This document shows, piece after piece, positions 21,344-33,900 of a DNA stretch of 64,000 nucleotides; the first letter of the stretch is position 1; every line of letters starts with the position of its first letter. Made by a program: the position numbers and the translations under genes. Source of the DNA: Dromaius novaehollandiae (lineage: Eukaryota > Chordata > Aves > Casuariiformes > Dromaiidae); the NCBI RefSeq assembly GCF_036370855.1, contig NC_088110.1, positions 25,544,001-25,608,000 on the forward strand. The letters are read 5' to 3'. Under the pieces are notes generated by a model. The model worked only from the letters and a program-made list of their open reading frames with translations, was not told the DNA's origin and did not search any database.

Positions 21344-22465
21344 TGCCTCCTCTCGTCTGGGACGCGGGGTCCTTGGGGAGTTCCCTGCTGCCTCCTCTGG
21401 CGTTCTCTGCGAGCTCATAGATCCCTCCACCTCCTCTCCCCCCCCCCCCCCCCGCCCCGCTCCCCTGTCTGGTGGGGTGGGAGACCGGTGGCTGCTCCCG
21501 CCGAGCTGAGAGCCACGTAGGGCACCCCATGTGCTCACTACGCATCTGGGATGGCACCCCTGCCCTGAGGGCCCCGCAGAGTCCCACCCTTCCTGCAACC
21601 AGCCCCCCCAGAGCCATTAAACCACCCACAAATCCTGCCCCAACACCCCCACAGGCCCCAAAACGCCTCCGAGCCCTGCCGCAATGTTGTCACTGACTCC
21701 AGACCTTCCCCTGCACTCTGTGCAAGGCCCCAAACATTCCTCAAACTGCTGCCAGACCCAGTGCCCGCAGCAGTGAGGCGTTCTAACAAAGATGGGGTGC
21801 GATGTGCGTCTCCGCCTCGACTCAGTCCCGCTTTAGAGAAACAGGAAGTTACAGCACTTCCTGGTGAAGAGTGTTGACGGGTGAATGTGCGGATGACAAA
21901 GAGACTTTTCTCTCTTTTCTTCTGAGCCGCCTCTCAGAAGCCTCTGTGTGTGCACGATGTGGCTGATCTGGGATAATCGTGCTGTGCGCAGTGCTTAAGG
22001 AGAACATTGCCCTAAAATGGAGGGCTAAGGAATAGCCTAAAAAACCTAAAAGGCTCGGGAAGAGCAAAAGAGAACACCGATGGGCTCTGGGAAGCCCCAG
22101 TGATGCTAGCGAAAACAGCGTGGCTTTTAGGCACCTCCTCAGAGCAGCAGCAATGTCTCGCTCCAGCCTATGGGACAATGGGGACTCTTAATTACCGCCT
22201 TGAATTACCACAAGTGTTGCAAAAGCAGAAGGGACTAGGGAGCATGCAGAGCAGGTTATGGACTATATGTCAAGTTTAAACAAGCAACAAGCCCCTCTGC
22301 AAACAGAAACAGGTTTAGCCCTAAGTAATAGAGGAAGGTAGCTGTGAGTAACGTGAAGCGAAGCGGTGACGTCAGTCACCCCGAAAGCCTCGGAGAAGCG
22401 GTCTGAAAATCTGGTACCCTCGCGACCTCGGCAGTCTTTTTGGTTTGTTTGGCAGGGTAGCCCAC

Positions 22466-24158
22466 CGAAGGGGGACATCTCGAAGAGAAGCAGCAAGACC
22501 TGGGGATCCGGTGGTTCATTTTGGTCGTCGCCTGTGAGGCCAGCATGCAAGAGTAAGAGGAAGCTAGGAGCAGTCTCAAAAAGGTAATAGGTCTGAAAGG
22601 GAGACAGGCAAATCGAGGGCTGTCGTTCCTCCACGTAGTTAAAGACCGAGAGAGTTGTCGGTTAAGCGCATGCATACGAGGGTTTGCGAACAGTAACAAT
22701 AACACTGAAGCGGAATAAAATAAGGTTTCGTGGAAGATGGCGTTAGGAAGGTATTAGGCGACGTGCCCGCCTGCCTAATAACCTAGCCCTAATTGCTGTG
22801 TGTAACGTTTCCAGACCGTTTACCCTGCAACGTATGGTGCAAAGTGCCGTATTAAGACCTTTCCCTTAAGGAAAAGAAGAAGGAAAAAAGAAAAAAAAGG
22901 GGGAAAAAGAAAACAGGGTAAAGAGAAAAAGATCATGCATAAACCTAAGCGTTTCACTGGAAGTAAAACGCGAGTTTATCGCTTCCTTACAGAGATGGAA
23001 CCGAGGACAGCAAATGCTGACGAGGAGAAGAGACGGACGAGCGTTTGCTTGCGGTTAATACCGAAGGGACGGGATGAAACAAGGAAGCCAGAATGCAGCG
23101 GCCCCTCGATATCACCAGGAACTGCTACAGGAGGAGGCGTTCTGGCACGGGTAACTAGGGTAAGTATCGCTGATGACCGTTAGCAGTTATTTCGGCCTCC
23201 CCGAGGCAGCGCTGAGGACTGAGTAACCCGTTCCTACCCTGTGGCTGCTGTTGCCTGTATCTGCCTTAGCTTTGCTTTGGCTGTTTCTCTTTTGTTTTGT
23301 TATCGTACACGCAGCTACGGAAAGGAATAGATGTCATACTTACTTTTTTAGATTAATTGCCACGGCTGAAGTTGAAGAGACCAAGAAACGTAAGCCCCGA
23401 AGGGGCACATCTTGAAGAGAGGGGGCTAGACCTAGCGATCCAGTTGTTCGTTTTGGTCGTCGCCTGTGAGGCCAGCATGCAAGAGTAAGAGGAAGCTAGG
23501 AGCAGTCTCAAAAAGGTAATAGGTCTGAAAGGGAGACAGGCAAATCGAGGGCTGTCGTTCCTCCACGTAGTTAAAGACCGAGAGAGTTGTGGGTTAAGCG
23601 CATGCATACGAGGGTTTGCGAACAGTAACAATAACACTGAAGCGGAATAAAAATAAGGTTTCGTGGAAGATGGCGTTAGGAAGGTATTAGGCGACGTGCC
23701 CGCCTGCCTAATAACCTAGCCCTAATTGCTGTGTGTAACGTTTCCAGACCGTTTACCCTGCAACGTATGGTGCAAAGTGCCATATTAAGACCTTTCCCTT
23801 AAGGAAAAGAAGAAGAAAAAAAAGAAAAAAAAGGGGGAAAAAGAAAACAGGGTAAAGAGAAAAAGATCATGCATAAACCTAAGCGTTTCACTGGAAGTAA
23901 AACGCGAGTTTATCGCTTCCTTACAGAGATGGAGGACAGCAAATGCTGACGAGGAGAAGAGACGGACGAGCGTTTGCTTGCGGTTAATACCGAAGGGACG
24001 GGATGAAACAAGGAAGCCAGAATGCAGCGGCCCCTCGATATCACCAGGAACTGCTACAGGAGGAGGCGTTCTGGCACGGGTAACTAGGGTAAGTATCGCT
24101 AATGACCGTTAGCAGTTATTTCGGCCTCCCCGAGGCAGCGCTGAGGACTAAGTAACCT
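22466..24158 (+). repeat. 934-bp subrepeat array, unit C (about 1.8 copies)
   Basis: Same arrangement as unit A; the second copy carries a 5-bp deletion at the start of its candidate exon. Confidence 0.95.
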
Positions 24159-25039
24159 GAGGGGCTCTGGCCTGGGTTAGGGCAGAAGTGCAGGCAGGCG
24201 GGATCAGGCATTTTCCTCTCAGCTCTCCAAGCTGAATCCTAGCCCTGAAGGAAAAAGCACTGGGGGGAGGCTACTCGGACACCTGCCACGTCGAGGGCAG
24301 GGGCAGGAGCTGACCCTTCCCCGACGGACGGACGGACGGACAGACGCTGGTGCGGCGGTGACTCTTTGGATATCGTAGGTAAGGGGAGGCACGCTGGTGC
24401 CGAGCTCCAGGGCGGTTTGCCTGAACACGATGCCCGGGGCAGGAGGTTACGCATTGTGTCCGGGGCTGGGAGCTGGTCCCCGAGTCCCATGTACTTGGGA
24501 GTGCCTGCGCTTGCCAGGGAGCCCGGTGCTGTTCCCAGAGCTGCGGGGAATTTCCCTTGCGTTGCCTGGACCCTCGGGGCTCTTGGGGGTGTTTCCCCTC
24601 ATCGCAAGGGCAGCCAGAGCCCCTCCAGGGCTGCGTGAGGTCCCCGAACCGCTCCCGGATTTGCTTTTGGCACTCCGCAGTGTCGCTCGTGTGCCTGGGG
24701 CAGCCTGCAGGCGCCATCCTGTCAGCCGCGTTGAGCCCTGCGGCGTGCCTGGTGACCCCTCTGGTGTGCGCCAAGGCCCTTCCTCTGTATTTTGGTCTGC
24801 CCCAGAGCCCTGCACTTGCCCTCTGATGCCCTCAGGACCCCTCAGTTCACATTCTGGGTTGCCCCCGAGCCCTCTGCGTGCCTTTCGGTGCGCCCCGTGG
24901 CCCCGTGTGTGTTTTGCGGCACGCCGCAGAGGTCTCTGTTTAGCTTTTTCTCCTGTCCTGGAGTTTTCTGGGTGCTTCTGGGTGTGCCCCAGGGCCCTCC
25001 TTTTGGTGCCCCCAGAGTCACTCTGTTTGCTCTATCGTT

Positions 25040-25070
<31 letters not shown>

Positions 25071-25953
25071 CTTGACTTGTGTTGCACCCAGAGCTCTCGA
25101 TTTGTTCTCTTGTGCTCCGCATACTCCCCTTTCCGCACTCTACACCCCAGGCAGGGCTCTCCCTTCAGCTCTCAGCAAGCTGCTGTCAGGAGAGTGGGGG
25201 TGCCTCTGCTGCCCTGGCAGCCCCAGCTGTCCCTGAAGGGGCTGATGGCCAGGCCCCCTGCCCAGTTCCTGCAGGCCCACAGCTGCGGGCCCTGGGGCTG
25301 GGATGAATGCCAGGGGGAGCTGGGTGGCAGGACAGGCCCCAGGTGGGGCTGATGGCAAGGGCAGGCCCACATTTGGGGGCTGGGGCCGCAGTTGGGGGGA
25401 GCTGGCGCTGGGGCAGGAGCTGGGCAGCGGAGCTGCCACGGAGCACGGCCCTTCGGGCCCAGCCCGGCGGCCGCCCCGCGGAGGAGGTGAGCGGGGCCGG
25501 GGGAGGCGCACTGCAGGCTGCGGGTCCCGCATGTGCCGGGGGTCCCGGCGGCTGGGAGCGTCCCGGGGCCACGGAGGCGGGGGGAGGAAGGGGGTGCGCC
25601 GGGGCTGTGGTGCGGTTTACTGCGCGGTCGGAGGAGCGCAGGGGGGGGGTCTCCTGTGTCAGCTCGGGAGCGTGTCGGGGAGCGGGGGGAGGAGGGTCGT
25701 GGAGGGGCGGGGGCAGTGTCGGAGCTGAGGCGGGGCCGGTCGCGGGGGTGTCGGGGGAGCCCCGGGCCGGTGGTGGGGCTGGCGGGGCCGCGCTCGGGGC
25801 TCTGCGGCCGTTTCCGGGGGGGACAGGGGGGAAGGGGAAGGGGGGCGGGACGGAAAGGAACGGAATGTGCCGAGGGTCAAAGGTGCCCCAGCGCTGCGGG
25901 TGGGGGGCGGGCGTTGGGGTGCGGGAATGCGGGGAGCCGTAGCTTTCGGCGCG

Positions 25954-26106
25954 GCATGCCGGGAGCAGTAGTCTTCCGGCACTGGGCTTCCGGTGGGGCC
26001 TGTTTGTTCTGAGCGCGGCATGCTGGGAGCGGTAGTCTTCCGGCACTGGGCTTCCGGGCCGCCCTTTTCGCGTGCACGGTATGCTGGGAGGTGTAGTCTT
26101 CTCAGG
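25954..26106 (-). promoter_or_regulatory. Tandem ZNF143-type elements, unit C (3 elements)
   Basis: Elements start at 25954, 26018 and 26079, with the same arrangement as unit B. Confidence 0.7.
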
Positions 26107-26358
26107 CGGGGCTACTGGGTGACCATGCTGCGCCTCTCGAGGTGGCCCCGCGGGGGTGGGGGGCGGCGGCGGCAGGTCCCTGCCAGCGGGGTTCCCAGCA
26201 GGCGGCCGCGTGGCAGGCCAGGAGCTGTAGTGCCCGCTGGGTCTGTTCCTTACTGGACATGTGTCACTCACGCCTGAGTCCCCACAGGTCACGGGGGACA
26301 GTGGAATGCCCCTGTTTTTCCCCAGTACAGGGCAGGAAGTGTTTTCCATCTCCGATGG

Positions 26359-26932
26359 TGTTGCAAGACAACCTTGGAAGCTCAGAAAGAGTGTTCCTGC
26401 TGTTTGAACTAGGCAGATGAGGAGAACACCCCCCCCCCCCCCATTTCCTGGGAGGAAATAATTCTTTAATCAAGGCCATGCTAGAAGTGCTAAAGCCTTA
26501 AAGAAATAGTAAATCAAAATGTTTTGTTTTCTATGTAGACGTTGCCAATTTAGCAAAGGAATTCGAGGTATCCCCGAACTGAACTGTCCTCATTATAATA
26601 CAAGAAAATCACGCCCATAGGTCAGAAAGACCTGTGCCTGGGTGAAGACCCCTCCCCTGAGCATGCGTAGTTTTAAAATGGTGTGTAAGCAATATTAGAA
26701 TTGTATGTAAATCACTAACCAACCGGTGTAAGAGGGAAAGTTGCAAACCTTGCAACTTGTATAAATGCTACTTGGAAAGCCGGGGCGGGGGGGGGAGTTG
26801 CGCTTGATTTGTGGGGAAAACACCGAGCAGCCAGGCTTGCACAACTCTGAAATAAATAAGCAAATGTCTCTCCTGAGCGTGTCATTATTGGCTTAGTGCA
26901 CAGCGGGCAACGAATCCGCTTTTCGGACAGCA
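26359..26932 (+). mobile_element. Solo LTR fossil, unit C
   Basis: Same insertion site and ends as in A and B. Unit D ends before this point. Confidence 0.65.
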
Positions 26933-28507
26933 GCGTGACCAGGCAGGGTTGTCCCCGGGGGCTGGGGCTGTCCCTCTTGGAAATGGGGAGGGCGGGAAGA
27001 GTAGGAGGGGTGCTGCGGGCTCCTGGGGGTCGTAGCTTTGCTCAGGATTGGGGCCGGTTAGGCAGCTGCTGGGAGGAGTGGCGGTGCTGGGAGGGCACGG
27101 TGCGGAGCTGTCCTGCTGTGCAGCGCAAGGGAAAGTCGACCAGCACCGTTGCTGTCCGAGGACCCTGGAACAGCCCGAGAGACCCTGGAACAGCCACCCC
27201 ACGGACACCGTGTCACTGCCTCGCAAGGCCACTGCATGCAGGTACGTTTGACTACATCCGGCAGAAGAAATGTAAGCCGAAGGATCAGGGCAAATAGCTG
27301 CTTGTCTAGGTTTGTTACCTAGCGACGCGCTGGCAAAGCTTTTTATGAACACCCGTACTCGATCGAGTGCGTATTCATTCTGTGAATATTAATTACTGCC
27401 AGACCGCGTACGTCACTGATGCTTTAAAGCAAGTCCGTGGCGCTGGGGTAGCACGTGTAGTGGAGGCTAAATGCAATAATACCTCGTTTTGATGTTGTTC
27501 TCTTATACGAAAGCACTTGGAGCAGATTAAGACATTTCTCGTCCTATTTTGTTTATTGAGTGGGCCCTGATACTGGGGAGAAGCTGCCGTGAAGCAGACC
27601 TAGTAGTCAGCTTCCTTAGAGAAGGCGTCTTGTCCTGTATTTGAGGGCTTCCGGTACGTTTTGACAGACAGTAGTGAGTGACGGGTTTCCTTTGGACCCC
27701 CCGGGGAGCAGAAAGTTCTGCCGGGAAGGCAAAATGTTTCTTGCGGCTGGGTTGGAAGAAGCTGGCTGCTGATGCAAGGCAGTGACAATTCTGGGGAGTC
27801 GCGGGAAGTTTTGAAAAGACGGTCGTTCCCTTTGCTAGAAGGCTATGCACTTCGGTTCCTAATAGCTGTAGTAATGAAGCCAGGTAAGCGTTCGGGAGGA
27901 GCCCAAGCCACTTTTGCCTAGCGAGTATTTTGCAAGGGGGGCAGGAAAGCGCTGCGCCCTGCTCCTTGCTGCCCTCGCGTGTCTGAAAGGCGGCACTGCA
28001 CGCGGGAGGGGGGCGCGCTCACGGCTGCCCTCGCGTGTCGACAAGGCAGCACTGCAGCCGCCGGCGGCCACCGCTGCGTACGGAGACCGTTGCGGGCAGC
28101 CGGCGCACACGTGCGCGCTGCCGGTCGCCGCGTTGGCCGCTACTCTGCGCTCTCTCGGGGACGGGTAAGCGCAGGGGCCGCGCTCGTGCCCCCTGCCCGG
28201 TGCTCACGGACCGGGAGCGCTTTTCCCGAGAGGGCTTTTCCTTCTCGGTGCTTCCTGGGGGCGCGGGGACGGGCAGTGCCGTCTCGGAGCTGCTCCGCGG
28301 CGCTCTCTCCCCGGGGCAGCCCCAGCGCCTGCTCGCTGAAGCCCGCCGCTCTCTCGGGCGCGGGCAGAGCAGCCTCGGGGCGCTCGCTGCTCGGCCTGAG
28401 CGCCGGGGTGGCGCGGCGGGCTGCGGTTGGCGCGCGGGAGCCGGCCGGCTGCAGCGCGGCGCTGCGACCACGCGAGGGTGGGGCCATTGCGGGTCTGGGC
28501 TGCCTCG

Positions 28508-29263
28508 CGCTGCGCTCCCCCCGCCCCTGGCGCTGCGCTCCCCCCGCCCCTGGCGCTGCGCTCCCCCCGCCCCTGGCGCTGCGCTCCCCCCGCCCCTGGC
28601 GCTGCGCTCCCCCCGCCCCTGGCGCTGCGCTCCCCCCGCCCCTGGCGCTGCGCTCCCCCCGCCCCTGGCGCTGCGCTCCCCCCGCCCCTGGCGCTGCGCT
28701 CCCCCCGCCCCTGGCGCTGCGCTCCCCCCGCCCCTGGCGCTGCGCTCCCCCCGCCCCTCGCGCTGCGCTCCCCCCGCCCCTGGCGCTGCGCTCCCCCCGC
28801 CCCTGGCGCTGCGCTCCCCCCGCCCCTGGCGCTCCGCTCCCCCCGCCCCTCGCGCTGCGCTCCCCCCGCCCCTCGCGCTGCGCTCCCCCCGCCCCTCGCG
28901 CTGCGCTCCCCCCGCCCCTCGCGCTGCGCTCCCCCCGCCCCTCGCGCTCCCCCCGCCCCTCGCGCTCCGCTCCCCCCGCCCCTCGCGCTCCGCTCCCCCC
29001 GCCCCTCGCGCTCCGCTCCCCCCGCCCCTCGCGCTCCGCTCCCCCCGCCCCTCGCGCTCCGCTCCCCCCGCCCCTCGCGCTCCCCCCGCCCCTCGCGCTC
29101 CGCTCCCCCCGCCCCTCGCGCTGCGCTCCCCCCGCCCCTCGCGCTGCGCTCCCCCCGCCCCTCGCGCTCCCCCCGCCCCTCGCGCTCCGCTCCCCCCGCC
29201 CCTCGCGCTCCCCCCGCCCCTCGCGCTCCGCTCCCCCCGCCCCTCGCGCTCCCCCCGCCCCTC
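28508..29263 (+). repeat. 23-bp C-rich minisatellite, unit D (~33 monomers)
   Basis: Longest version, about 756 bp. Monomer variants recur in blocks (GCTGCG and GCTCCG forms, 18-bp short forms), which suggests block duplication within the array. Confidence 0.95.
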
Positions 29264-29277
29264 TCGCGCGGTCCTGG

Positions 29278-29813
29278 GCCGGCGCACGCGCGGTGCGGCG
29301 GCGCGAGCCCTGGGCGGCCGGCGCACGCGCGGTGCGGCGGCGCGAGCCCTGGGCGGCCGGCGCACGCGCGGTGCGGCGGCGCGAGCCCTGGGCGGCCGGC
29401 GCACGCGCGGTGCGGCGGCGCGAGCCCTGGGCGGCCGGCGCACGCGCGGTGCGGCGGCGCGAGCCCTGGGCGGCCGGCGCACGCGCGGTGCGGCGGCGCG
29501 AGCCCTGGGCGGCCGGCGCACGCGCGGTGCGGCGGCGCGAGCCCTGGGCGGCCGGCGCACGCGCGGTGCGGCGGCGCGAGCCCTGGGCGGCCGGCGCACG
29601 CGCGGTGCGGCGGCGCGAGCCCTGGGCGGCCGGCGCACGCGCGGTGCGGCGGCGCGAGCCCTGGGCGGCCGGCGCACGCGCGGTGCGGCGGCGCGAGCCC
29701 TGGGCGGCCGGCGCACGCGCGGTGCGGCGGCGCGAGCCCTGGGCGGCCGGCGCACGCGCGGTGCGGCGGCGCGAGCCCTGGGCGGCCGGCGCACGCGCGG
29801 TGCGGCGGCGGGC
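29278..29813 (+). repeat. 39-bp CpG/NRF1 minisatellite, unit D (13 full monomers plus part)
   Basis: Same monomer and same copy number as unit B, 14 NRF1 cores. Confidence 0.96.
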
Positions 29814-29816
29814 AAG

Positions 29817-30223
29817 ATGGCGGCGAGCAGGGCGGGTGTTTTGGCTGGACGGCGGCGGGCGAGGGCAGAGGCGGGCTGGAGTCGAGCATGTGGGGGCCGC
29901 GGTGAGGCGAGCGTGTGCCTTCGGGTGGCCGCGGGTGTCGGGCTGTGTCCTGCCAGCCGGGGCCGTCGCTGCGTGGAGGCGGCGGGGCGGGGCGGGGGGG
30001 GGGGAGTCGGGCCGGGGGCCGCGCCGCGCCGGGTCTGCGCGGCGCCGGGTCTGCCGGAGCGCGGCTCTGACTCTCCCTTTTGCGTGTGTCGCCTGTAGGG
30101 CCCCGGTTCCTCCCCAGCGCGGGCCGGGGCGTGCGCTCGCCCCTGCGGACGCAGCCTGGAGGAGTGTGTGTGGGGTGCCTGCGCGGGGGTCTGGATGTCT
30201 CTAGCAGCGGCACGGCAGCCTGA
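29817..30223 (+). CDS. Candidate two-exon small reading frame, unit D
   Basis: Exon 1 is 29817-29901 and exon 2 is 30099-30223. Only one GTGAGG donor repeat is present here. The predicted peptide is the same as in unit A, so the frame survives even in the unit whose distal part is lost. Confidence 0.35.
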
Positions 30224-31348
30224 TGCCTCCTCTCGTCTGGGACGCGGGGTCCTTGGGGAGTTCCCTGCTGCCTCCTCTGGCGTTCTCTGCGAGCTCATAG
30301 ATCCTTCCACCTCCTCTCCCCCCCCCCCCCCCCCCCGCCCCGCTCCCCTGTCTGGTGGGGTGGGAGACCGGTGGCTGCTCCCGCCGAGCTGAGAGCCACG
30401 TAGGGCACCCCATGTGCTCACTACGCATCTGGGATGGCACCCCTGCCCTGAGGGCCCCGCAGAGTCCCACCCTTCCTGCAACCAGCCCCCCCAGAGCCAT
30501 TAAACCACCCACAAATCCTGCCCCAACACCCCCACAGGCCCCAAAACGCCTCCGAGCCCTGCCGCAATGTTGTCACTGACTCCAGACCTTCCCCTGCACT
30601 CTGTGCAAGGCCCCAAACATTCCTCAAACTGCTGCCAGACCCAGTGCCCGCAGCAGTGAGGCGTTCTAACAAAGATGGGGTGCGATGTGCGTCTCCACCT
30701 CGACTCAGTCCCGCTTTAGAGAAACAGGAAGTTACAGCACTTCCTGGTGAAGAGTGTTGACGGGTGAATGTGCGGATGACAAAGAGACTTCTCTCTCTTT
30801 TCTTCTGAGCCGCCTCTCAGAAGCCTCTGTGTGTGCACGATGTGGCTGATCTGGGATAATCGTGCTGTGCGCAGTGCTTAAGGAGAACATTGCCCTAAAA
30901 TGGAGGGCTAAGGAATAGCCTAAGAAACCTAAAAGGCTCGGGAAGAGCCAAAGAGAACACCGATGGGCTCTGGGAAGCCCCAGTGATGCTAGCGAAAACA
31001 GCGTGGCTTTTAGGCACCTCCTCAGAGCAGCAGCAATGTCTCGCTCCAGCCTATGGGACAATGGGGACTCTTAATTACCGCCTTGAATTACCACAAGTGT
31101 TGCAAAAGCAGAAGGGACTAGGGAGCATGCAGAGCAGGTTATGGACTATATGTCAAGTTTAAACAAGCAACAAGCCCCTCTGCAAACAGAAACAGGTTTA
31201 GCCCTAAGTAATAGAGGAAGGTAGCTGTGAGTAACGTGAAGCGAAGCGGTGACGTCAGTCACCCCGAAAGCCTCGGAGAAGCGGTCTGAAAATCTGGTAC
31301 CCTCGCGACCTCGGCAGTCTTTTTGGTTTGTTTGGCAGGGTAGCCCAC

Positions 31349-32114
31349 CGAAGGGGGACATCTCGAAGAGAAGCAGCAAGACCTGGGGATCCGGTGGTTC
31401 ATTTTGGTCGTCGCCTGTGAGGCCAGCATGCAAGAGTAAGAGGAAGCTAGGAGCAGTCTCAAAAAGGTAATAGGTTTGAAAGGGAGACAGGCAAATCGAG
31501 GGCTGTCGTTCCTCCACGTAGTTAAAGACCGAGAGAGTTGTGGGTTAAGCGCATGCATACGAGGGTTTGCGAACAGTAACAATAACACTGAAGCGGAATA
31601 AAAATAAGGTTTCGTGGAAGATGGCGTTAGGAAGGTATTAGGCGACGTGCCCGCCTGCCTAATAACCTAGCCCTAATTGCTGTGTGTAACGTTTCCAGAC
31701 CGTTTACCCTGCAACGTATGGTGCAAAGTGCCATATTAAGACCTTTCCCTTAAGGAAAAGAAGAAGAAAAAAAAGAAAAAAAAGGGGGAAAAAGAAAACA
31801 GGGTAAAGAGAAAAAGATCATGCATAAACCTAAGCGTTTCACTGGAAGTAAAACGCGAGTTTATCGCTTCCTTACAGAGATGGAACCAAGGACAGCAAAT
31901 GCTGACGAGGAGAAGAGACGGACGAGCGTTTGCTTGCGGTTAATACCGAAGGGACGGGATGAAACAAGGAAGCCAGAATGCAGCGGCCCCTCGATATCAC
32001 CAGGAACTGCTACAGGAGGAGGCGTTCTGGCACGGGTAACTAGGGTAAGTATCGCTAATGACCGTTAGCAGTTATTTCGGCCTCCCCGAGGCAGCGCTGA
32101 GGACTAAGTAACCT
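31349..32114 (+). repeat. 934-bp subrepeat, unit D (single partial copy)
   Basis: 766 bp, exactly one 934-bp period shorter than unit A. The entry and exit junctions are the same as in the other units, so the missing copy was lost by homologous exchange. Confidence 0.95.
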
Positions 32115-33290
32115 GAGGGGCTCTGGCCTGGGTTAGGGCAGAAGTGCAGGCAGGCGGGATCAGGCATTTTCCTCTCAGCTCTCCAAGCTGAATCCTAGCC
32201 CTGAAGGAAAAAGCACTGGGGGGAGGCTACTCGGACACCTGCCACGTCGAGGGCAGGGGCAGGAGCTGACCCTTCCCCGACGGACGGACGGACGGACAGA
32301 CGCTGGTGCGGCGGTGACTCTTTGGATATCGTAGGTAAGGGGAGGCACGCTGGTGCCGAGCTCCAGGGCGGTTTGCCTGAACACGATGCCCGGGGCAGGA
32401 GGTTACGCATTGTGTCCGGGGCTGGGAGCTGGTCCCCGAGTCCCATGTACTTGGGAGTGCCTGCGCTTGCCAGGGAGCCCGGTGCTGTTCCCAGAGCTGC
32501 GGGGAATTTCCCTTGCGTTGCCTGGACCCTCGGGGCTCTTGGGGGTGTTTCCCCTCATCGCAAGGGCAGCCAGAGCCCCTCCAGGGCTGCGTGAGGTCCC
32601 CGAACCGCTCCCGGATTTGCTTTTGGCACTCCGCAGTGTCGCTCGTGTGCCTGGGGCAGCCTGCAGGCGCCATCCTGTCAGCCGCGTTGAGCCCTGCGGC
32701 GTGCCTGGTGACCCCTCTGGTGTGCGCCAAGGCCCTTCCTCTGTATTTTGGTCTGCCCCAGAGCCCTGCACTTGCCCTCTGATGCCCTCAGGACCCCTCA
32801 GTTCACATTCTGGGTTGCCCCCGAGCCCTCTGCGTGCCTTTCGGTGCGCCCCGTGGCCCCGTGTGTGTTTTGCGGCACGCCGCAGAGGTCTCTGTTTAGC
32901 TTTTTCTCCTGTCCTGGAGTTTTCTGGGTGCTTCTGGGTGTGCCCCAGGGCCCTCCTTTTGGTGCCCCCAGAGTCACTCTGTTTGCTCTATTATTGTTTT
33001 TTTTTTTTTTTTTTTTTTCTTGACTTGTGTTGCACCCAGAGCTCTCGATTTGTTCTCTTGTGCTCCGCATACTCCCCTTTCCGCACTCTACACCCCAGGC
33101 AGGGCTCTCCCTTCAGCTCTCAGCAAGCTGCTGTCAGGAGAGTGGGGGTGCCTCTGCTGCCCTGGCAGCCCCAGCTGTCCCTGAAGGGGCTGATGGCCAG
33201 GCCCCCTGCCCAGTTCCTGCAGGCCCACAGCTGCGGGCCCTGGGGCTGGGATGAATGCCAGGGGGAGCTGGGTGGCAGGACAGGCCCCAG

Positions 33291-33412
33291 AATTTGCTTT
33301 GGCTGTTTGTATTTTGCGTTGTTACTGCACGCGCGTACGTGGAAAGGGAAAGACAGAACGAATGCTCTCTTAGATTAATTGCCACGGCTGAGGTTGAAGA
33401 GTAAAAAACGTG
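33291..33412 (+). repeat. Diverged fragment of the 934-bp subrepeat
   Basis: Matches the subrepeat stretch from TTTGCTTTGGCTGTTT to the donor region, with visible divergence, unlike the near-identical copies in units A-D. The acceptor (TCTCTTAG then ATTAATTGCC) is kept, and the donor changes from GTAAGC to GTGAGC, both usable. It directly abuts the truncated end of unit D. Confidence 0.8.
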
Positions 33413-33900
33413 AGCAAGCTGAAGTAATAGAATCCAAGGGAGCCAAGTGAAAGCTGTCTTCCTCTGCCAGAAAAAGGGAAAGCCCGTTCCTCCTGGCAAG
33501 GAAGGAGCGCCATTAATAGCGATCCGAATAATAGATCGCCAGCGTATAACGGAAGGTCTGTATGCATTACGAGAAGTGCTGTGCGTACATGTGTCTCCAT
33601 GTGTGTGACTTTACGTGCCTGTGAAGCGTCATGCTTCACGAGCTGCGAGACAGCAAATTATTATCTTGGGGGAGTGGTGGTCAAGTGACCAGAGCTACTG
33701 AAGAGGAAGGGAGCGAGAGAAGGGTCTGAAGTGTAAAACTGAGAGATCGATTTCAGGAAGGCTCAATCAGCGCAAGCCCCGGGTTAGTTACCTGGCAATG
33801 GTATTTGGGGAGACGGGATGACAGTAGATAGGTTGAAGCCTCATGGAATTAAGGCTCCTTCTCACCAGTTCCCGCTTAGAGCAATTGTAGGAGGATTTAG
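33413..33900 (+). other. Single-copy sequence without a recognisable gene
   Basis: No tandem structure or convincing frame. A small perfect hairpin, GTGAAGC-GTCAT-GCTTCAC, lies at 33621-33639. Confidence 0.4.

Larger units (their letters stand above)
18839..26987 (+). repeat. Macrosatellite unit C (8149 bp)
   Basis: Same module order as units A and B. It has the shortest 23-bp and 39-bp arrays, two 934-bp subrepeats (the second with a 5-bp deletion just after its candidate acceptor site, near 23932), three ZNF143-type elements and the solo LTR. Confidence 0.97.
26988..33290 (+). repeat. Macrosatellite unit D, truncated at its 3' end
   Basis: It matches the other units up to 33290, equivalent to 25342 in unit C, and then stops. 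About 1.65 kb present in unit C (CpG island 2, ZNF143-type array and solo LTR) is missing. It has the longest 23-bp array and only a single, partial 934-bp subrepeat. The sequence after 33290 is a diverged piece of the same 934-bp subrepeat, so the end of the array is a rearrangement junction and not simple decay. Confidence 0.95.

Noticed and set aside
28019-30481. Very long open frames (up to 820 codons) across CpG island 1 on both strands, in every unit
   Set aside because: They cross the 39-bp (13-codon) and 23-bp minisatellites, are open in several frames at once, and translate to simple RG/AP repeats. This is a composition and period artefact.
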